This document shows, in pieces, positions 17,860 to 28,300 of a stretch of DNA of 64,000 bases; within the stretch, counting starts at the first letter, position 1, and every line of letters begins with the position of its first letter. The stretch comes from Chryseobacterium sp. MEBOG06 (GTDB lineage Bacteria > Bacteroidota > Bacteroidia > Flavobacteriales > Weeksellaceae), in contig NZ_CP084580.1 in assembly GCF_021869765.1 (NCBI RefSeq), positions 5,084,001 to 5,148,000 of the forward strand, read 5' to 3'. A program made the translations under genes and the position numbers. The notes below the pieces were generated by a model. That model was not told where the DNA came from. It saw nothing but the letters and a program-made list of their open reading frames with translations, and searched no databases.

Positions 17860-18354
17860 TTAGACCTCTACAAAGATCTCTGCCAGCCTTCCTCTTTCCG
17901 GAAGCTTTTCTCTTGCTTCTACTGTGATGTCATGAGACTGCAGTTCTTTGCTTTTTTTGATATAAGGAATAAGGTCAAACTTTCCTTTTCCTTTGCTTTT
18001 AATAGATGAAGAATAATAGGCTTCTTCTATATTTTCAGCTTTTACATACTGATTGAATGTTCTTTGAAAGCTTCCTGTGAAAACATCGCAGGTGATTTTG
18101 TTAATCAGGTGGGGATATTTATTTTTAATAATTCCATACGCATCACAGAATTCTGCCGGTCTGATCTTGTTGAAAACTGATGTTTTGGTATTGAATAAAA
18201 GATCTCTGATAGAATCTCCCGAATCATATCCTGAAGTAAGAAGGATGTTATATTGATTCTGATCTCCTGATGCATCTTTTCCTTTAAGCACTTTTTTCAA
18301 TATATTCAATGACTCAAGAGAATAATCTGTTGCAATTAAAATTGTTTTAGCCAT
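17860..18354 (-). CDS. Universal-stress-protein-like protein
   Basis: The 164-residue product begins KTILIATDYSLESLNILKKV, the typical first strand and helix of the USP fold. Later parts are not typical: the nucleotide-binding GxxGxxG segment of ATP-binding USPs is not seen. It is therefore a diverged or non-ATP-binding member. The start at 18354 is chosen over the ATG at 18399, because a TAGTTTTG -7 element (18397-18404) overlaps the longer start. Its neighbour is the DUF1275 membrane gene. Confidence 0.65.
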   Translation of the reverse strand: MAKTILIATDYSLESLNILKKVLKGKDASGDQNQYNILLTSGYDSGDSIRDLLFNTKTSVFNKIRPAEFCDAYGIIKNKYPHLINKITCDVFTGSFQRTFNQYVKAENIEEAYYSSSIKSKGKGKFDLIPYIKKSKELQSHDITVEAREKLPERGRLAEIFVEV

Positions 18355-18396
18355 ATTCTTTATTATTTTGTATTGTGTTGATCTTTTTTGATGATA

Positions 18397-18404
18397 CAAA
18401 ACTA
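18397..18404 (-). promoter_or_regulatory. -7 element TAGTTTTG for the USP-like/DUF1275 unit
   Basis: The minus strand reads TAGTTTTG 43 bp before the start codon at 18354. No good -33 TTG was found. The remaining gap up to 18654 has no gene and no clear structure. Confidence 0.4.
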
Positions 18405-18652
18405 GAACGACCAGATTAGAGGATCTTTGGAATGGAATTAAAATGTGATTAAAGAGATTAAAATGAGATTAGAAAATTGTTAAGAGGACTTAATATGTGT
18501 AAAAAAGGAAAAGGAACAAATGGATGAATCTGCTCCATAAGATTTTTATGTAAGTCCTATTGTATTAATGAAATGTATCCTGTTTGAGAATAAAGGAAAA
18601 GCAAAAAGCCAGTGTTCATTTAAGACAAATAAATAACCAAAATGATTAAATA

Positions 18653-18670
18653 AAACGGTCTTTTTACCGA
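18653..18670 (-). terminator. Short hairpin after the sensor kinase gene
   Basis: On the minus strand CGGT-AAAAAG-ACCG is followed by TTTTATTT directly after the stop codon. The stem is only four base pairs, so termination may be weak. Confidence 0.4.
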
Positions 18671-20074
18671 TTAAACATTCTCCCTCTGGGTACTATAGAA
18701 ATTTGGGAAGCGCATCTGTACGGTGGTACCGAGGTTTTGGTTTGAACTCACGATCAATTCGCCATGATGCATTCTTACGATGTTCCTTGCCAATGGAAGC
18801 CCAATTCCATAACCTTCATAATTGTTTGTATTGGATGCCCTGAAGAACGGATCGTAGATTTTATTCATCTCTACTTCCGGAATTCCGATTCCATTATCTT
18901 TTACAATAATATAAACATCTGTATCGGTAGCTCCGAGAGAAACTTTAACCTGCTGGAAATTAGAATATTTACAGCCATTACTGATGATATTGGCAACTGC
19001 CAGATGCAGAAGCTGCTCATTACCCTGCACTTTCAGTTTTTTAGGATTATCAGGAAGCATACTGATATCCAGATAAATATTATTCCTGGAATCGATTTTT
19101 CTAAGTGTTTCAATAACATCCCACAGTAACTGATCAATCCTTACTTTATCCATTTTCTGGATTTTCCCGTCGAATCCGGTTTGCGCAATCATTAATAAAG
19201 CCTTGATCTTTTTGTCTAACTTTTCAGCCTCATCCAGAATGATTTCCAGGGTTTCTTTATATTCATCTGCAGTTCTGCTGATAGAAAGTGCCACATCAGC
19301 CTCTCCCATAATGGACGTTAACGGGGTTCTCAATTCATGCGATACATTTCCGATCAGGTGATTCTGGGTTTCAAAAGAGGTTTCTATACGGTTTAGCATA
19401 TCATTGAAAGTATCCACCAGTTCATTCAGCTCTTTATTGTCCGGCTGGGATTCCAATCTCAGGTGAAGGTTTTCTGAGCTTATCTCCTTTACTTTTCCTG
19501 TAATTTTCAAGATGGGTCTAAATAATGTTTTAGAGAGATAAAAAGAAAAGATCATACTGAAGAACAGGGAAAGCACAATACAGGTGATGAGCGTTCTTTT
19601 CAAAAACCCCAGATAATAGACTACATAATGGTTTTTGGCAGAAGCAATCGCTATATAGTCTTTGTCATCATATTTAAAACTCTGTCCTATATAATAGAAT
19701 TCTTTGTCATTGTAATTGGATTCGCCTTCTTTGATGATCTTTTTAAAGAAATAATCGGGAATATGAACTTCCTGGGATATTTTTTTAAAATTGGAATCTG
19801 TAGGAACGGCAAAAACATAATCTTTTTCCATGGGAAGTTCCTCATCATTCAGGCTGCTGAGAATATAGTTTTCCGGAAGGTCCAGATGGTCTTTGCTTTT
19901 TTCGATCTGAACAATGGTTGCTGTCCGGATCTTTAGAAGTTCATAAAACCTCTGATGTGAGAAATTAACGATTGAAAAATAGACCAACCCACTGAAAAGG
20001 AGAATAATGGCGGTGAAAACCAACATTAAAAGCACCATCGTTTTGGTCTGATTTGTAATCACTTTATTAAACAT
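18671..20074 (-). CDS. Two-component sensor histidine kinase
   Basis: This 467-residue membrane sensor has one membrane helix at about residues 14-36 and an extracytoplasmic sensing part of roughly 110 residues. A second helix at about 158-180 is followed by a HAMP linker (SKTLFRPILKITGKVKEIS). The phospho-acceptor histidine is in VSHELRTPLTSIMGEA near residue 245. The ATPase domain shows NIISNGCKYSNF, VKDNGIGIPEVEMNKIYDPF and GYGIGLPLARNIV. It lies 3 bp after its response regulator gene. The signal is not evident from sequence. Confidence 0.93.
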   Translation of the reverse strand: MFNKVITNQTKTMVLLMLVFTAIILLFSGLVYFSIVNFSHQRFYELLKIRTATIVQIEKSKDHLDLPENYILSSLNDEELPMEKDYVFAVPTDSNFKKISQEVHIPDYFFKKIIKEGESNYNDKEFYYIGQSFKYDDKDYIAIASAKNHYVVYYLGFLKRTLITCIVLSLFFSMIFSFYLSKTLFRPILKITGKVKEISSENLHLRLESQPDNKELNELVDTFNDMLNRIETSFETQNHLIGNVSHELRTPLTSIMGEADVALSISRTADEYKETLEIILDEAEKLDKKIKALLMIAQTGFDGKIQKMDKVRIDQLLWDVIETLRKIDSRNNIYLDISMLPDNPKKLKVQGNEQLLHLAVANIISNGCKYSNFQQVKVSLGATDTDVYIIVKDNGIGIPEVEMNKIYDPFFRASNTNNYEGYGIGLPLARNIVRMHHGELIVSSNQNLGTTVQMRFPNFYSTQRENV

Positions 20075-20077
20075 CCA

Positions 20078-20785
20078 TTAACTCTTTTTCAGAACATACC
20101 CCATTCCTATCACGGTATGAATCAGTTTGTTATCATCCTGATGATCCAGTTTTTTTCTTAAATAATTGACATAAACATCCACCACATTGGTTCCCAATTC
20201 ATAGTTTACTCCCCAAACAGCATCTAAAATTTCGGCTCTGGAGATTACTTTTTCCGGATTATTGAGAAAATATAACAGCAGTTTATATTCTGTAGAAGTA
20301 AGCGTAATATCTTCTCCGGCGCGGGTTACTTTCTTAGTATAGTCATTAACTGTCAGATCCGAAAACTGAAAGACATATTCATTATCCGGTTCAGGTTCTA
20401 CAATTTCCTGCGGATTACTTCCGAGGCTTCTTCTCAACAGTGATTTTACACGGGCTACCAATTCAATAAATTTGAATGGCTTTACCAGGTAATCATCACC
20501 ACCACTTTCCAGCCCAAGCACAATATTCTCAGAGGATCCCAGGGCTGTCAGAAATAAAATAGGAACACTCTCATTGGTTTTCCTGATTTCTTTACAGACG
20601 TCCAGCCCATTCATTTCCGGCAGCATAATATCCAAAATTACCATATCGAAATCATTAGCCTGTACCAGCTGTACACCTGTACGCCCATCAAAAGCCACAG
20701 ATACTTCATAGCCATTTTCCTGAAGGCCCTTTTTAATAAAAGAAACTACACTGGTTTCATCTTCGATAAGAATAATTTTTTTCAT
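20078..20785 (-). CDS. OmpR/PhoB-type response regulator
   Basis: The 235-residue regulator has a receiver domain, with acidic pocket IEDE near the start, phospho-acceptor Asp in MVILDIMLPEMNG and conserved Lys in YLVKPFKF. An OmpR-type winged helix follows (TLTSTEYKLLLYFLNNPEKV, GTNVVDVYVNYLRKKLD). The start at 20785 (MKKIILIEDE) is preferred over the ATG at 20866, because the extension is unlike any receiver start and contains a promoter -7 element. It forms an operon with the kinase gene that follows. Confidence 0.94.
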   Translation of the reverse strand: MKKIILIEDETSVVSFIKKGLQENGYEVSVAFDGRTGVQLVQANDFDMVILDIMLPEMNGLDVCKEIRKTNESVPILFLTALGSSENIVLGLESGGDDYLVKPFKFIELVARVKSLLRRSLGSNPQEIVEPEPDNEYVFQFSDLTVNDYTKKVTRAGEDITLTSTEYKLLLYFLNNPEKVISRAEILDAVWGVNYELGTNVVDVYVNYLRKKLDHQDDNKLIHTVIGMGYVLKKS

Positions 20786-20805
20786 AAATGAAATAAGGAG
20801 TTTCA

Positions 20806-20813
20806 CAAAAATA
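20806..20813 (-). promoter_or_regulatory. -7 element TATTTTTG for the two-component operon
   Basis: The minus strand shows a TAnnTTTG match 20 bp before the start at 20785. It lies inside the longer ORF and so argues against the upstream start. Confidence 0.5.
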
Positions 20814-21017
20814 GGAAAATTTTTCTTGGAGAGAGGAAAGCTGAAAAAGACAGCTAAGAACCACAAAAAAGAAACCTGCTAATGGATTGTTTGCGTTTTC
20901 AAAATTTAAAGTCCCGACTTGAAACCAATCATCGATCTAACGAATCGAAAATACAAAAACACAACTGAAAATCAACAAACTAACACACATATTTTATCTG
21001 AAATAAAACTTATATTA

Positions 21018-21067
21018 TAAAGGCAAGGAATGCACTAATAAAATAATTTGTGGATTCCCTGCCTTTT
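21018..21067 (-). terminator. Terminator after the acetyltransferase gene
   Basis: AAAGGCA-AGGAAT and ATTCCC-TGCCTTT pair with one bulged position each and a 22-nt loop. On the minus strand the stem is followed by a T/A-rich tail. The rest of the gap 20814-21110 carries no recognisable gene. Confidence 0.55.
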
Positions 21068-21110
21068 AAAATCCTATTATTGCGCTTAAAAAAAGCATTT
21101 TTTCAACTTA

Positions 21111-21590
21111 TTACAAATCCAACTGCATCTGTACATCTACCCTATCATATCCGGCATCAGTAATCGGAATATGCTTAAATCCTAACTTTTCATACAATTT
21201 AATTGCAGGAACTAATATAGAATTGGTTTCTAAAAATACTTTTTGCGCATTGAGCTCTTTCGCTTTCCCTATTAATGCATTTCCCAGCAGATATCCAATT
21301 TTTTTTCCCTGCGCTTTGGGGCTTACTGCCATCTTTGAGAGTTCGAAAGTAAGAGGTTTATCACCAGCCTTCACCAATGCACATGTTCCCACGGGTTCAT
21401 TATTTAATAATGCGAAAGCAATATACCCTCCTTTTTCTAAAATTTGCTCTTCAGGATGATCCAGCAATTTATAATCACCTGCTTCCATTACAAAAAAAGT
21501 TTTGATCCATTCTTCATTTAACGTCTTGAAAGCTTCTTTATACTGATGTTCATACGCTATAATTTTCACTTCATTATTGATATCATTCAT
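21111..21590 (-). CDS. GNAT family N-acetyltransferase
   Basis: The 159-residue protein carries the acetyl-CoA-binding signature LSKMAVSPKAQGKKIGYLLG near residues 90-110 and the late motif AIKLYEKLGF. The first third (EWIKTFFVMEAGDYKLLDHPEEQILEKGG) is typical of bacterial small-molecule GNATs. It is translated 15 bp after the MocR-type regulator gene and ends before a terminator. The substrate is unknown; a PLP-related or amino-acid metabolite would suit the neighbour, but that is inference. Confidence 0.85.
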   Translation of the reverse strand: MNDINNEVKIIAYEHQYKEAFKTLNEEWIKTFFVMEAGDYKLLDHPEEQILEKGGYIAFALLNNEPVGTCALVKAGDKPLTFELSKMAVSPKAQGKKIGYLLGNALIGKAKELNAQKVFLETNSILVPAIKLYEKLGFKHIPITDAGYDRVDVQMQLDL

Positions 21591-21605
21591 TGTCCTTAAG
21601 GTTTA

Positions 21606-23021
21606 TTAAATTTTGTTTTTTATCATTTTTCCCAGTTTCTCCAAGTCACTTTCTACACGATCTGTCCATTCCAGCGCATAGTTCAGACGCATACAGTTCT
21701 GGTACTGATTATATTGTGAAAACATTCTTCCGGGTGCAAAGTTTACTTTCTGGCTTACTGCTTCATCATACAGGTCTTCCGTACAAATTCTCTTGTCCAG
21801 CTCCAGCCAAAGCATAAATCCTCCTTTTGGTTCAGAAATCTTAGTATTATCCGGAAAATACAGGTTTACAGACTTCTGAATCTGAAGATAATTGGCATAC
21901 AGCTTTTTTCTGAACATTCTCAGATGATGATCATATCTTCCATGGGCAAGAAAGTCAGCAATTACATCTGAAAACAAAGACGGGCTGGAAACCGTCTGAA
22001 CCAGCTTCTGACGGATAATTTTCTCTTTAAACTTTCCCGCAGCCACCCAGCCCACACGAAATCCGGGAGCCAGGGTCTTGGAGACTGAGCCTACCCACAT
22101 TACAATACCTGCTTCGTCGTAAAATTTACAAGGTTTTGGTCTTCCCGCACCGAAATAAATATTTCCGTAGACATCATCTTCAACCAGAGGGACATTATGC
22201 TCGGTAAGCATTTTCACGAGTTCTTTCTTGTTTTCATCAGGCATCTGGAACCCTAATGGATTGTTATAATTCACTACAAAACAACATGCAGAAAGCTTCG
22301 GAAGCACTTTTTTCAAACTATCCAGATCTACTCCCGTAATAGGATGGGTGGGAATTTCCACAGCTTTCAATCCTAATAAATGGATAGCCTGAAGGATCCC
22401 GAAATAAACGGGACTTTCTACCGCCACAGAATCTCCGGGCTGGGTGACTGCCATCAGGCAATTGTATACCCCATTCATTGCCCCGGAAGTAATCACCAGG
22501 TCATCTTCTGTAATCTTTCCTTCCATCACCATTGCCCACTTGGCAATTTCGCGGCGAAGCTGTTCACTTCCCTGTACGGGCTCATAGTTGGTTCCGCTAT
22601 CATTTTTCCTTTTCACCACATCAATCATACATTTTTTCATCTTCGCCACAGGAAGGAGGCTTTTTCCGGGAATTCCCAATGCAAATTGGGTAACATCCGT
22701 TCCGTCAATTGTACCAAATACTTTTCCTATAAGGTCTTCAGGTGTATTTTCACCTTCTGAAACTTTCATTTGGGCTATAGAAGGCAGTGCTAGTTTCCTC
22801 TGAGAGGTCTGGCTTACGTAATATCCATATTTGGGACGTGACTCTACAAGGGAACGGCTTTCCAGCTCCATATAGGCCTGTTTTACTGTATTAAGACTTA
22901 CATTGTACAGCTTCTGGGCGCTTCTGAGTGAAGGCAGCCTGTCTCCAAACTGTAATGTTTCGTTTTTAATCTGCTCTGTGACAGAGTTTGCTATTTTAAG
23001 GTACAGGACATCCTTAGACAT
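21606..23021 (-). CDS. MocR/PdxR-type transcriptional regulator (GntR HTH + aminotransferase domain)
   Basis: The 471-residue fusion starts with a GntR-type winged helix (SVTEQIKNETLQFGDRLPSL, SLNTVKQAYMELESRSLVES). A fold-type I aminotransferase domain fills the rest. The PLP lysine is in WVGSVSKTLAPGFRVGW near residue 314, with the Asn/Asp contacts in VVNYNNPLG and EDDVYG. Such proteins sense PLP or amino-acid metabolites and regulate nearby genes. It stands between a small unknown gene and a GNAT gene in one transcript, so it may regulate its own operon. Confidence 0.92.
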   Translation of the reverse strand: MSKDVLYLKIANSVTEQIKNETLQFGDRLPSLRSAQKLYNVSLNTVKQAYMELESRSLVESRPKYGYYVSQTSQRKLALPSIAQMKVSEGENTPEDLIGKVFGTIDGTDVTQFALGIPGKSLLPVAKMKKCMIDVVKRKNDSGTNYEPVQGSEQLRREIAKWAMVMEGKITEDDLVITSGAMNGVYNCLMAVTQPGDSVAVESPVYFGILQAIHLLGLKAVEIPTHPITGVDLDSLKKVLPKLSACCFVVNYNNPLGFQMPDENKKELVKMLTEHNVPLVEDDVYGNIYFGAGRPKPCKFYDEAGIVMWVGSVSKTLAPGFRVGWVAAGKFKEKIIRQKLVQTVSSPSLFSDVIADFLAHGRYDHHLRMFRKKLYANYLQIQKSVNLYFPDNTKISEPKGGFMLWLELDKRICTEDLYDEAVSQKVNFAPGRMFSQYNQYQNCMRLNYALEWTDRVESDLEKLGKMIKNKI

Positions 23022-23063
23022 TAAATGATGGTTTTAAGTAAATGTACAACTTTCATCCCTGTT

Positions 23064-23432
23064 TTATTCAAGGTTCAGCCAGCTTACCATTCTGCTGATA
23101 CTGCTTTTCAACTGTTCCGGATTTCGGAAATTCGGGCTATTATTCTTTTTAAAACAAACTTCGGTATGGGCAAAAAAAATTTCCATCTCTGTATCCGTCA
23201 TTTCCATTTTGTTATAAATCTTAAAAGTGATCAAACCTTTCCCATTCATGACAAGACTCGCAAATGCAATGGTCTTATTTTCCTTTTTAGCCAAGAGAAA
23301 AGGAAGTCCGAAATTCTGATTTACTTTCTTCCCATCGTGAGTTTGCAGGAAAATATTTTTCAGCATCAATATGTCTGAAATATAGGCTTCAGCATATTGA
23401 AGAATCTCCTGATGTTGTGCAACTGTTTCCAT
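23064..23432 (-). CDS. Hypothetical protein, 122 residues
   Basis: I do not recognise this family. The protein is soluble, with no signal peptide or membrane helix. It contains a compact alpha/beta-like stretch (GLPFLLAKKENKTIAFASLV) and a helical end (EQLKSSISRMVSWLNLE). It is the first gene of a run with the MocR-type regulator and the GNAT gene. A TAATTTTG -7 element at 23454-23461 lies 21 bp before the start, supporting the chosen ATG. Confidence 0.65.
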   Translation of the reverse strand: METVAQHQEILQYAEAYISDILMLKNIFLQTHDGKKVNQNFGLPFLLAKKENKTIAFASLVMNGKGLITFKIYNKMEMTDTEMEIFFAHTEVCFKKNNSPNFRNPEQLKSSISRMVSWLNLE

Positions 23433-23453
23433 ATTATTTCTTCTTTAGCTAAA

Positions 23454-23461
23454 CAAAATTA
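23454..23461 (-). promoter_or_regulatory. -7 element TAATTTTG for the MocR operon
   Basis: A TAnnTTTG match on the minus strand lies 21 bp before the start codon at 23432. No good TTG was seen at the usual upstream distance. Confidence 0.45.
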
Positions 23462-23554
23462 TGAAGTATCCTCATTAAGACACAGATACAGAAGTATACA
23501 ATATTATGGTTACAGAAATTATTTGATCGGCTGGAAACAACTCGTCTTTCATTA

Positions 23555-23599
23555 AAATAGAAAACAGGCTGCTCCCTAGTATGAAGCAGCCTGTTTGAA
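23555..23599 (-). repeat. 45-bp terminator repeat, copy 1 (downstream of RCC1 gene)
   Basis: These 45 bases are identical to 25270-25314. Each copy has an 11-12-bp stem AAACAGGCTGC/GCAGCCTGTTT around a 13-nt loop. On the minus strand this copy follows the RCC1 gene stop at 23646 and has T-rich flanks, so it can act as its terminator. Confidence 0.75.
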
Positions 23600-23645
23600 G
23601 TGTTTTAAAATATTGATATTATTTACATTAAATAAAAAAAGAACA

Positions 23646-25046
23646 TTATTTTTTAAGAAACTTTGAATTATAAATCTGTTTTTCTTTAGACTCTAATTTG
23701 ATCAGGTAAGTTCCGGTAGTAAGACTTGAAATATTGACAGACTTTGCATACACACTTTGTGATAGCACCAGTTTTCCACTCATATCGTAAATAGTAACTT
23801 TTTCAATTGAAATATTTTGTGCCCATGAAATTTGATCAAAAGCAGGGTTTGGATATAAAATAATATCAGATAACTCATATGCCGATTCTGAAGTAGAAGC
23901 TCTGGGACACTGAAAAATAAGGAGGGGCTGTGCCGATGAAGTAGCTGCTCCGTTATTCCAAATGTATCCATACCCGCCCCATGCCCAAACAGAACCATCT
24001 GATTTCTGAGCAATTGAAACACAATGCCCCGCATATACTTTTTCCCAATCAAAATCATTACCCACTTGTACCGGAGAAAGAGAACTGGTTGGGACTATTA
24101 CGTTGATAGTGCTGTCCCAGCATCCTTCTCCCCATTGCCATAAGGTTCCGTCACTTTTAACACCAACAGAATAGGTCTGTCCGGTTGCGATCTCCTTCCA
24201 GGTATCTGTGCCTATCTGTACAGGGGTTTGCACAAGCACACTTGTACCACTTCCTACTCCACCCGCTATATTGTCACCCCATCCCCATAAAGTATTATTA
24301 GTTTTTAAAGCAAGGGTAAAATCACCTAAAGAAGAGGTCACCACTTTTTTCCAGTTTGTATCTGTTCCCACCTGAGACAAGTTTGTAACACACACATTTT
24401 CAGCATACTGAAGACCTAGACTATTAAGTACGTTTCTACCTCTTGCCCACAAAGTCCCATTACTTTTGATCGCAAAAGTTCTGCTCCCTCCTGCGGTTAT
24501 ATCTATCCAATTGTTGTCTGTACTGATCTGGACGGGCTGAGAAAAGTACTGATTAGGATATGGATTGGGAGAGGTTATACTGAGCTCACAGGCAGAATTA
24601 TTTCCCCATCCCCAAAGCGTTCCATTATTTTTTAGCGCAATAGTATGGGCGAGGCCTGCTACCATTTTTTTCCAGTCTGTATCAGAACCAATCTGTACAG
24701 GGGTATAAATATCTGTAATTGTTCCATTTCCTACCTGCCCCCTCGTATTTCTACCCCACCCATATATCTTCCCATTATCAGTTAATCCTAATGTATGGCT
24801 TAATGAATGATAAATAGAACCAAAATTTGGTGTTACAGGACGTAAATACGGAGAACTTTGCAGCTGCGTGCTTCCTGTACCTACCTGTCCATAATCATTA
24901 ACACCCCAGGTATAAACTTCTCCGTTAGTAGTGAAAATTGAAATTGTACTGTTAGTGATAGAAATATCTTTTACACAATAGTTAGCTTGTGAATATGCAG
25001 GCTGTAAGGCACCCAGCAACAGCAAGAAAAAATAAATTTTCCTCAT
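23646..25046 (-). CDS. Secreted RCC1-repeat protein with type IX sorting domain
   Basis: The 466-residue protein has a signal peptide (about residues 1-19, ending PAYSQA). About seven RCC1/BNR-like repeats follow, marked by recurring VYTWGVNDYGQVGTG, IYGWGRNTRGQVGNG and LWGWGDNIAGGVGSG, and they would form a beta-propeller. The last 75 residues are a type A T9SS C-terminal domain: IILYPNPAFDQISW, a DMSGKLVLSQ strand and LTTGTYLIKLESK. It is therefore expected to be secreted or attached to the cell surface by the Por system. The binding partner is unknown. It lies between two identical terminator repeats, as a self-contained unit. Confidence 0.9.
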   Translation of the reverse strand: MRKIYFFLLLLGALQPAYSQANYCVKDISITNSTISIFTTNGEVYTWGVNDYGQVGTGSTQLQSSPYLRPVTPNFGSIYHSLSHTLGLTDNGKIYGWGRNTRGQVGNGTITDIYTPVQIGSDTDWKKMVAGLAHTIALKNNGTLWGWGNNSACELSITSPNPYPNQYFSQPVQISTDNNWIDITAGGSRTFAIKSNGTLWARGRNVLNSLGLQYAENVCVTNLSQVGTDTNWKKVVTSSLGDFTLALKTNNTLWGWGDNIAGGVGSGTSVLVQTPVQIGTDTWKEIATGQTYSVGVKSDGTLWQWGEGCWDSTINVIVPTSSLSPVQVGNDFDWEKVYAGHCVSIAQKSDGSVWAWGGYGYIWNNGAATSSAQPLLIFQCPRASTSESAYELSDIILYPNPAFDQISWAQNISIEKVTIYDMSGKLVLSQSVYAKSVNISSLTTGTYLIKLESKEKQIYNSKFLKK

Positions 25047-25076
25047 GATTATATGATTTTACATGGTTATATTAAT

Positions 25077-25110
25077 CAAATATATGAAAAACGGTTGTTT
25101 AAATTAACAA
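25077..25110 (-). promoter_or_regulatory. Promoter of the RCC1 gene
   Basis: The minus strand reads TTG (25108-25110), 23 bp, then TATATTTG (25077-25084), 30 bp before the start codon. The spacing is at the long end for Bacteroidota promoters. The gap from here to 25269 has no gene. Confidence 0.45.
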
Positions 25111-25269
25111 TTAATAAATATTTGTATTATTTTATTTATAATTTTTTAATTTTTAGTGTAAAGTATTCCAATAAATTTATTTTATACAATTTGTTTATTA
25201 TCAAATAAGGAGGAGCCTGTTTCCACATCCCTTATATCAGCCGATCCCATGGATATAAGACATGATTTG

Positions 25270-25314
25270 AAATAGAAAACAGGCTGCTCCCTAGTATGAA
25301 GCAGCCTGTTTGAA
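25270..25314 (-). repeat. 45-bp terminator repeat, copy 2 (downstream of the AAA ATPase gene)
   Basis: This copy is identical over 45 bases to 23555-23599 and lies 25 bp after the stop of the 1600-residue ATPase gene. It is the likely terminator of the membrane-stress operon. Confidence 0.75.
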
Positions 25315-25338
25315 AGTATTTATATGATATTAAAAGTA

Positions 25339-28300
25339 TTATTCTACTCTTTTTAAAGCTTCTTTAATACCTTCCAGCCCATCACCGAACTGTGCAAGTA
25401 AAGCTACAATCTGAGACATTCTGTCATTTTCTCCTAAACCTTTTAAGGTTTTATTTTTCAGAAATGTTTTCTTGATTTCATTCCAGCGTTCTGTTTCTTC
25501 TTCGGAAAGTGTACCAAAGAGCTCTTTAAGCTTCAGCATATTCGCCTCGGCTCCCGTTGTAAGGGTTTGAGACTCATTCTGGTAATGGTTTAATACAATC
25601 TGTATTACCTCATCTTTTTTCAGAATAGGCTGAATCTGTGTGATAAGTTTATTCATATTACGGTAAGACCCCTGCAGCTTGAATGATGGTTCATTTCTAT
25701 AATCATCGGACATCGCTGCGGAAGAAATATATTCTTTATTCACCTTCAAAACCATATCTCTTACTTTAATGGTATTTTTCAATACTGCTCTGAAGTCTGA
25801 TATTTCGTTTGAACTGAAATTCCCCTTCAGATGATCTGCCGGATTATCTGTTACAACACACTCATAGAGTTCATATAGATTTTCCATTCCCGGGTGGGTC
25901 AGTCTGGTCAGATACTCATTAGACATCAGGGCATTCTCGATAAGACTCAGGTCAAAAAGGTCGGTTTTTGATCCTGATATCTCTCCCAGATTATAAGTAT
26001 CTGAACGGTTAGCCAGCATATCCGGTATTTTAAACTTTTCTCCGTTTTCTGTGTAAGGATTTCCAGCCATCACCAGACAGAATCTTTTGGAACGTAAATC
26101 ATAGGTTTTACTTTCTCCATTGTAAATTCCCTCTATTTTTCTCTGCCCGTCGGCAAGAGATATGAATTTCTGGAGGAATTCCGGGTTACAATGCTGAATA
26201 TCATCCAGGTACAGCATTACATTGTCGCCCATTTCCAGTGCGAGGTTCAATTTTTCAAGTTCCTGTCTCGCCCCTGCATTTTTAGCTTCTGAAGGATCTG
26301 TGGAAACAATATCATACCCTAGTGAAGGGCCGTTGATCTTCATGAAAACCAGCCCCATACGTTCAGCCATATACTCCATCAAGGTAGTTTTTCCATATCC
26401 CGGAGGAGATACCAGAAGAAGCATTCCCATCCTGTCTGTTCTTTTATCTGAACCCGCTGTTCCCAGCTGTTTTGAAAGATTAGCCCCTATTAAAGGAAAG
26501 TAAACATCATTGATCAGTTTGTTTCGGACAAACGAACTTAATATCTGCGGCTTGAAAGTATCCAGCTTCAATGCTTTTTTCTTTTCGTCTACCCAGCTGT
26601 ATTTCAATTCCTGAAGACGTTTATATTTTGGAACTATAACGGTATTAAAATGACTCAGCCTTGATACAAATTCGAAATAGTTAAGATGGTATTCTGTGTC
26701 CTTTTCAAGTGATTTCAATTCTTTTAGTATCACTTCATAAGAGGTTCGTTTGATATTTTTGGGATCAAACTTCTGGGTAATAATAAATCCTGCAGTTTCC
26801 TGTATGACATTCCTTTCAGCTTCAGCGTCAAATGCCTGTAATGCACTTTCAGCAATATAATAGCACGCAGAAGGAAATTGATACATAGCTTGCAACTGGG
26901 TAATAAATTCAAGATCTTTACCTTTTTCTTTCAGCTCTTTCAAAAATAAACCATATAAAGTGGCCGCTTTTTCTGAAATCAGGAAGTTTTCTTTGTCCTC
27001 CTGTTTCAGATATAGAGCAGCATTGATACAATCTACTTCGGTAAAAAAAGCATGTGCCGATACAAAAGCCTTCATATCGTTTGCCAATTCCCTGCTTAAA
27101 TATTCAAATCCTTCTTTCGAAGCAAACGATTGGGAAATAATAGCAGCAGCTTCAAACTGTCTGTTATAATATTCTTTTCTTTCATTCTCCATAAAGAACC
27201 AGAAAAGCTGTCCCAATGACCTTTCTTGTGCTGTAAACCTCATCAGTCCAAGCTCATTGTACATTTGCTGAAGCTTTGTTAAAATAGTCTGTGCATCCTG
27301 ATCATGAATTCCCTTTACAAGTCCTTCTCCAAAATGCCTTGCGGTAAATTCCTGTACAGCCTTTTCGTTCTGCTGTTCTGTAGCATTTTCTTTATGAGAT
27401 GAAAAAACATTCCAGGCGAGGTATTCAAACCTTTTCACCTTTATGTTTTCTGAAACAAACTCCTGATTCCAGACTTCTTTGAACTCGTCTGCTGTATTGA
27501 AGTTCAAAGGTTCATAGAAGCTTGTTCCTGTAAGATGATAATAATACTGTGCATTTCTCAGCACAAGGGTAAGATCCAGCTTCTGCTGATTGACAGCAAA
27601 TTTATAATCTCCTAAAGCAATGATGTTTTCCCCATCAATATAGATCTCTTTTTTATCTTTTAGTTTTCTTACGGCTTCCTGCTGGGAAGTTTTAAGAAGG
27701 GTCTGAATTTCTTCAGATTTGGCAGAATCTTCAAGTTCTGCAAGCTGTCTTGAAAAGTCTCTTACTTTTTCTACCATCAGATCCGATGCAAAATAGCCAT
27801 TGATCTCATTTTCAGAGTCAAAAGATTCTGCTTTGGTCTGTATGGATTTCAAGATTCTCTGTGCAGCATCAAAAAGAGTCTGGGTTCTTTTGTTTCTTGA
27901 TTCTGTAAGCTGTACTCTCTTATTCTGAAAATGCCCGTAAACCTCTTCTCTTTTATTCCCAATCTGTTGGATAAATTCTTCGAAATCGATAAATTTTGTT
28001 TCCATTTCTTCCAACTGAATGGAAAGTTTGGTGAGGTATTCATCACACTTCTCAGGGGTCTGGGAAAGTTCCAGGAAATTGATAACAGACTGATCGAATA
28101 AGGTGATCTGTGCCTGAAAATCTGAGGCGAGTTCTTTTCCGGAGATCTCTCTTTTCCTTTTGCCAAGCTCAAGTCTTTCCTGATTAAGCCTCGCAAAGAT
28201 CAGGGAAATGTTTTCAATGATCTGGGTAGACTGGGAAGTATCCTCTATTTTAAGATTATTAACAATATCTACTAACAGCTCCAGCTGCCCGGACAATATA

